8,138 nt of DNA from Thermoplasmata archaeon (GTDB taxonomy: Archaea; Thermoplasmatota; E2; DHVEG-1; B18-G2), in contig JAGHAD010000064.1 of assembly GCA_021161685.1 (NCBI GenBank), positions 1 to 8,138 on the forward strand, written 5' to 3'. The notes under the pieces were generated by a model that saw only the letters and a program-made list of their open reading frames with translations, searched no databases and was not told where the DNA came from. Both the position numbers and the translations under genes were made by a program. Shown in pieces: positions 5,180 through 8,138 of the stretch (within the stretch, counting starts at the first letter, position 1; each line of letters begins with the position of its first letter).

Positions 5180-6088
5180 ATCAACCCCAAATAGTTTACA
5201 TTTCCTGTCAACTTCTTCTTGTATTTTATCGATAATATCCTGCCTCTTTACCGGCTTAAAAAGATGTCTAAACCTACCCTGCAATTTCAAATACTCCTCC
5301 ACCGGTTTTCTATCCTTTATCTTCTTCGTTACGATGGGTTTCAAAGGATCTTCATTTGTTATCTCATAGAGCACGAAAACCCCCGTCTCTACCGCGAGCC
5401 TTGCTACTTCAACTGTTTTCTCCGTTCCAAATCTCCATCCAGTTGGACATGGAGCAAGAATATGCAAGAAGCTCGGTCCCTCCACTTCAAGAGCCTTTTT
5501 AACCTTCCTCTTGAGATCTGCGGGAAAAGCTATACTTGCGGTTGCAACATACGGTATATCGTGAGCTGCCGCTATTAAAGCTATTGGCTTTTTCTTCCTC
5601 ATTTCTCCAGGTATAACTTTACCAGCGGGAGAAGTCGTTGTTGCTGCTCCAAATGGTGTAGAAGAAGATCTCTGTATACCCGTATTCATATAAGCTTCGT
5701 TATCATAGCATACGTAAAGGACATCATGTCCCCTTTCCAGCATTCCAGAAAGAGCTTGCAAGCCTATATCAAATGTACCTCCATCTCCAGCAAAAGCTAT
5801 GACGTTTGGTTTCTTATCCTTTGGTATAGTTCCCTTCGCCCTTAACGCCTTATAAGCAGCCTCTATACCGCTCGCAACGGCTGCAGCATTTTCAAAGGCA
5901 ACATGTATCCAAGGAACTCTCCATGCAGTTTGTGGATATGGAGTTGTTGTAACTTCTAAGCAACCCGTTGCGTTGACGCATATTGTATTTGGACCCGCAG
6001 CCTCAAGAACTTGCCTCACCGCAATCGCAGCCCCACAGCCAGCGCATGCCCTGTGACCTGAAGCTAGAAGAGAAGTTGCCTCACTCAT
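5171..6088 (-). CDS. porB: Pyruvate:ferredoxin oxidoreductase, beta subunit (TPP-binding)
   Basis: This subunit of pyruvate:ferredoxin oxidoreductase binds thiamine pyrophosphate and the proximal [4Fe-4S] cluster. The cytoplasmic complex interconverts pyruvate + CoA with acetyl-CoA + CO2 while reducing ferredoxin. The length of 305 residues is usual. The four cluster cysteines are C15 and C18 (RACAGCG), C43 (ATGCLEV) and C214 (LAPCPTGW). The TPP/Mg motif is [10 protein letters not shown] (101-110) with N130 in [10 protein letters not shown] at the usual distance. The ATG (6086-6088) comes 1 nt after the porA stop. AAGGAG lies about 10 nt upstream within the porA end. It is the last gene of the operon, and its stop codon lies in the strong hairpin at 5144-5179. 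Confidence 0.96.
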   Translation of the reverse strand: MSEATSLLASGHRACAGCGAAIAVRQVLEAAGPNTICVNATGCLEVTTTPYPQTAWRVPWIHVAFENAAAVASGIEAAYKALRAKGTIPKDKKPNVIAFAGDGGTFDIGLQALSGMLERGHDVLYVCYDNEAYMNTGIQRSSSTPFGAATTTSPAGKVIPGEMRKKKPIALIAAAHDIPYVATASIAFPADLKRKVKKALEVEGPSFLHILAPCPTGWRFGTEKTVEVARLAVETGVFVLYEITNEDPLKPIVTKKIKDRKPVEEYLKLQGRFRHLFKPVKRQDIIDKIQEEVDRKCKLFGVDED

Positions 6089-6089
6089 A

Positions 6090-7271
6090 TTATACCAGCT
6101 CCTTTTTAACGCCTATCCATACAGGTCTCTCTATCCTCTCTCCCTCGATCAATTTTTCACATGCCTTTACTATTTCTTCCAGATCATTAAAAGTAATATC
6201 TCTCCCTCCCAATCCCAAGATGAAGTCTATGAGCAGAGGTCTCTTTTCTTCATTTATTAGAATTCCAGCGAGATCTGCATAGATCGCACCACCATAACCT
6301 AGGGAAATGTTCCTCTCTAGGGTTGCAACTACCCTCGCGTTTTTAATAAGTGGGATCAATTCTTTGGATGGAAATGGTCTTAAAACGGTTAGCTTCACCA
6401 TCCCTATCTTTTTACCTCCTTTCCTCATCTTATCAATGAATTCCTTTGTCGTCCCGCTCACGGAACCCAAGGTTATAAGGATTATCTCCGCATCCTCAAT
6501 CATATAGGGGCTCACTTTACTGTACTTCCTCCCAAACCTCCTCTCGAAATCTACAAAAACCTCGTCTATTACCTTCTCTGCATTCTTCATCGCAAGATGT
6601 TGCGCATACCTCATTTCTTGGTAATACTCTGGTACTCCGAAAGGTCCAAGCGTCATCGGCTCATCTGGATCCAGCTTGACATGGGTTGGTTTATAAGGTG
6701 GGAGGAATGCATCAACTTCCTCTTGGCTTGGAATATCAACCGGTTCGAAGGTATGGGTGCATATGAAGGCATCTATGCATGTCATTGCAGGCAGTAAAAC
6801 TCTGGGATCCTCTGCTATCCTGAAGGACATGAGCATGAGATCTAAAGCTTCCTGATTATTCTCTCCATAAAACTGTATCCATCCGGTATCTCTAGCCGAT
6901 ATCGAATCCTGATGATCACACCATATATTTATTGGCGCTGAGAGAGCTCTGTTGGCATTGTACAGAACTATTGGCAATCTCATTCCACTAGCTATAAAAA
7001 GCATCTCGTGCATTAATTCTAGACCTTGGGAGGAAGTCGCAGTGCATGCTCTTGCTCCAGCTGCGCTTGCTCCAATGCAAGCTGACATCGCAGAGTGTTC
7101 GGATTCTACCGGAATAAACTGGGTATGGGGTAATTCTCCATTGGCCACGTATTCCGCTATCTTTTCAGGGAAATCCGTCGATGGAGTTATAGGATAAGCA
7201 GCTACTACATCTGGCTTTGCCAGCTTAGCTGCAATTGCAGCAGCCTCATTACCTTTAACTATTCGCATCAT
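6090..7271 (-). CDS. porA: Pyruvate:ferredoxin oxidoreductase, alpha subunit
   Basis: The alpha subunit supplies the pyrimidine-binding half of the TPP site and the substrate pocket. At 393 residues it has normal length. Residues about 1-250 form the pyrimidine-binding domain: [15 protein letters not shown] (26-40, with T29), [10 protein letters not shown] (55-64) holding the cofactor-activating glutamate, [10 protein letters not shown] (78-87) and [17 protein letters not shown] (107-123). R108 probably matches the pyruvate-binding arginine of the single-chain enzymes. Residues about 257-390 form a transketolase C-terminal-like domain, including [14 protein letters not shown]. The NRALSAP/CDHQDS region fits pyruvate-specific rather than branched-chain enzymes. 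Two adjacent ATGs (7269-7271, 7266-7268) could start it. GAGGAG lies 7 nt upstream of the first, inside porD. The porD stop is 1 nt upstream. Confidence 0.96.
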   Translation of the reverse strand: MMRIVKGNEAAAIAAKLAKPDVVAAYPITPSTDFPEKIAEYVANGELPHTQFIPVESEHSAMSACIGASAAGARACTATSSQGLELMHEMLFIASGMRLPIVLYNANRALSAPINIWCDHQDSISARDTGWIQFYGENNQEALDLMLMSFRIAEDPRVLLPAMTCIDAFICTHTFEPVDIPSQEEVDAFLPPYKPTHVKLDPDEPMTLGPFGVPEYYQEMRYAQHLAMKNAEKVIDEVFVDFERRFGRKYSKVSPYMIEDAEIILITLGSVSGTTKEFIDKMRKGGKKIGMVKLTVLRPFPSKELIPLIKNARVVATLERNISLGYGGAIYADLAGILINEEKRPLLIDFILGLGGRDITFNDLEEIVKACEKLIEGERIERPVWIGVKKELV

Positions 7272-7272
7272 G

Positions 7273-7539
7273 TTACTTCTCCTCGAATATCATTTCTATC
7301 GCATTTTTTGGACACTCGTTTGCACATATTCCGCATCCCTTGCAGTAATCATAATCGATAATCGGAGGTTTTCCTTTTTCCGTCTTTTCGATTGCCGCAT
7401 CTGGGCAGAAGCCGACGCATATCCAACAGCTTATACATTTTTCAGCATCTATAACTGGCTTGAAGGTTCTCCATCCTCCAGTTTTGTACGCAATGCTAGA
7501 TCCCGGCTCCTTTATTGCTCCACCCGGCTCTATCTTCAT
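7273..7539 (-). CDS. porD: Pyruvate:ferredoxin oxidoreductase, delta subunit (2x[4Fe-4S] ferredoxin)
   Basis: This small ferredoxin-like subunit passes electrons from the catalytic beta-subunit cluster to free ferredoxin. It has 88 residues, the usual size. There are two complete CxxCxxCxxxCP motifs: C35, C38, C41 and C45 ([12 protein letters not shown]), and C66, C69, C72 and C76 ([12 protein letters not shown]). Both clusters should therefore be [4Fe-4S]. The N-terminal 30 residues ([10 protein letters not shown]...[12 protein letters not shown]) are the usual PorD extension. The ATG overlaps the porG stop (ATGA, 7536-7539). A strong Shine-Dalgarno GGAGGTG lies at 7545-7551 inside the end of porG. 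Confidence 0.96.
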   Translation of the reverse strand: MKIEPGGAIKEPGSSIAYKTGGWRTFKPVIDAEKCISCWICVGFCPDAAIEKTEKGKPPIIDYDYCKGCGICANECPKNAIEMIFEEK

Positions 7540-8102
7540 TTACACACCTCCGTTTTTTCGTAGGCTTCCCTTGCAGCCTCAACGTTCTCTGCTCCCTTAA
7601 CGGGGGCGTTCTCTTTGATTGCCTCCAAGATCTTTTCTATTGGTACGTAGCCTTCCTTTTCTAAAATCTCCATGGCTCTTGCATACGCTCCTAAAATGGA
7701 AGTATTTACTATTGGAGAGGTCTTTGTTCCCAATCCATGACTTATCGCTATGGAAGTTGCATCAACTATTGCAGTTTGATATGAGAATTTCAGCTCGTCT
7801 ATTTTTTTCCTAGAGTTTATAATGATCACTCCATCCTTTTTGAGACCCTTGGTCACATCTATGACTTCCAATAGAGAGGGGTCTAAAACCACTACCGCAT
7901 CTGGCTCATAAACCTGCATCTTTATTCTTATCTGCCTGTTATCCATTCTGGTGAAAGCCATGACAGGCGCTCCTCTTCTCTCGACGCCAAAAAAGGGAAA
8001 TGATTGGGTGTACTTTCCCGCCTTGAAGGCTGCTATTGCCAGAATGTTTGCCGCTGTTACTGCCCCCTGCCCTCCTCTTCCATGGAAACGCACTTCATAC
8101 AT
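7536..8102 (-). CDS. porG: Pyruvate:ferredoxin oxidoreductase, gamma subunit
   Basis: The gamma subunit contributes the domain that closes over the active site and is involved in CoA binding. At 188 residues it has the family length. Diagnostic segments are the N-terminal [15 protein letters not shown] (8-22), the [14 protein letters not shown] stretch (34-47) typical of the POR gamma family, and [14 protein letters not shown] (65-78). The ATG at 8100-8102 follows GGGAG about 8 nt upstream (AGGGAG, 8111-8116). Another ATG at 8108-8110 is out of frame. It is the first gene of porG-porD-porA-porB as far as this window shows, but only 36 nt of upstream sequence is available, so an earlier operon member cannot be excluded. 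Confidence 0.95.
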   Translation of the reverse strand: MYEVRFHGRGGQGAVTAANILAIAAFKAGKYTQSFPFFGVERRGAPVMAFTRMDNRQIRIKMQVYEPDAVVVLDPSLLEVIDVTKGLKKDGVIIINSRKKIDELKFSYQTAIVDATSIAISHGLGTKTSPIVNTSILGAYARAMEILEKEGYVPIEKILEAIKENAPVKGAENVEAAREAYEKTEVCK

Positions 8103-8126
8103 GCTAGCATCTCCCTGAAGACAGAA

Positions 8127-8136
8127 CAGTATATAG
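8127..8136 (-). promoter_or_regulatory. Possible TATA element upstream of porG
   Basis: On the - strand CTATATACTG sits about 30 nt before the porG ATG. It looks like a TATA box but would start transcription only a few nt before the ATG, leaving out the Shine-Dalgarno at 8111-8116. The true promoter may be beyond the window edge. Confidence 0.25.
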
Positions 8137-8138
8137 AA

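Larger units (their letters stand above)
5043..5180 (+). ncRNA. Candidate structured small RNA (alternative to the small ORF)
   Basis: The unit between the predicted transcription start and the strong 3' hairpin is about 138 nt long. Its 5081-5170 part is about 53% G+C, apparently above the flanking sequence. Three hairpins can be drawn: 5044-5064 (9 perfect bp), a central one pairing 5106-5114 with 5131-5139 (9 bp including five G-U), and the compound 3' hairpin at 5144-5179. It has no C/D boxes and no ACA box at the expected place, and does not look like RNase P RNA, SRP RNA or a tRNA. The central stem is weak, so the RNA interpretation is speculative and competes with the ORF. Confidence 0.25.

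Noticed and set aside
5043..5180. C/D or H/ACA guide RNA
   Set aside because: No RTGATGA/CTGA boxes and no ACA at the expected 3' position were found.
5219..5578. 119-codon + strand open frame opposite porB
   Set aside because: It is a shadow of a clearly coding - strand gene, with no Shine-Dalgarno or promoter and a composition explained by porB.
5983..7197. Several + strand open frames (66-99 codons) opposite porA and the start of porB
   Set aside because: All lie antisense to well-supported por genes, lack initiation signals and give Ser/Leu/Ile-rich shadow-like products.
6090..8102. 2-oxoisovalerate or 2-oxoglutarate oxidoreductase instead of pyruvate
   Set aside because: The four-gene G-D-A-B order, the NRALSAP/CDHQDS region of alpha and the [14 protein letters not shown] stretch of gamma fit pyruvate enzymes. 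Specificity is still inferred from family resemblance.
1..8138. CRISPR array, insertion sequence, attachment site or tRNA
   Set aside because: Nothing resembling spaced direct repeats, terminal inverted repeats, a transposase or a cloverleaf was seen on reading both strands. The region looks like stable chromosomal housekeeping sequence.

Overview
The window looks like part of the chromosome of a thermophilic euryarchaeon, most likely of the Archaeoglobales type. The evidence is archaeal TATA/BRE promoter elements, arginine codons almost all AGA/AGG, Lys/Glu-rich proteins, a four-subunit archaeal pyruvate:ferredoxin oxidoreductase, an archaeal DHH-family nuclease and a membrane-anchored archaeal FKBP. 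The lineage is an inference from gene content and moderate G+C. No mobile element, CRISPR array, tRNA or rRNA was seen, and coding density is very high.

Left block (about 1-3611, + strand): a strong promoter precedes a small winged-helix regulator (79-471). It is followed at close spacing by an M24 Xaa-Pro peptidase (504-1577) and an agmatinase (1574-2437), whose ATG overlaps the peptidase stop by 4 nt. A membrane-anchored FKBP-type prolyl isomerase (2463-3611) follows after 25 nt. It has 23 N-glycosylation sequons and an unusual double architecture. The FKBP gene runs convergently into the next gene, and the two coding regions overlap by 25 bp.

Middle block: a DHH/DHHA1 phosphoesterase of the archaeal RecJ/GAN type lies on the - strand (3587-4969). 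Upstream of it is the only real intergenic region (4970-5170). This carries a well-formed + strand BRE/TATA, a 9-bp perfect stem-loop at the predicted RNA 5' end, a near-ideal Shine-Dalgarno, a 31-codon ORF (5079-5174), and a strong compound hairpin (5144-5179) that also contains the porB stop codon. This unit is the best candidate for something undescribed: a microprotein gene, a structured small RNA, or both.

Right block (5171-8102, - strand): porG-porD-porA-porB form a tightly packed operon, with junctions of 4-nt overlap, 1-nt gap and 1-nt gap. They encode the gamma, delta (two [4Fe-4S]), alpha and beta (TPP) subunits of pyruvate:ferredoxin oxidoreductase, which interconverts pyruvate + CoA with acetyl-CoA + CO2 + reduced ferredoxin. 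The window ends about 36 nt upstream of porG, so its promoter is only partly visible.
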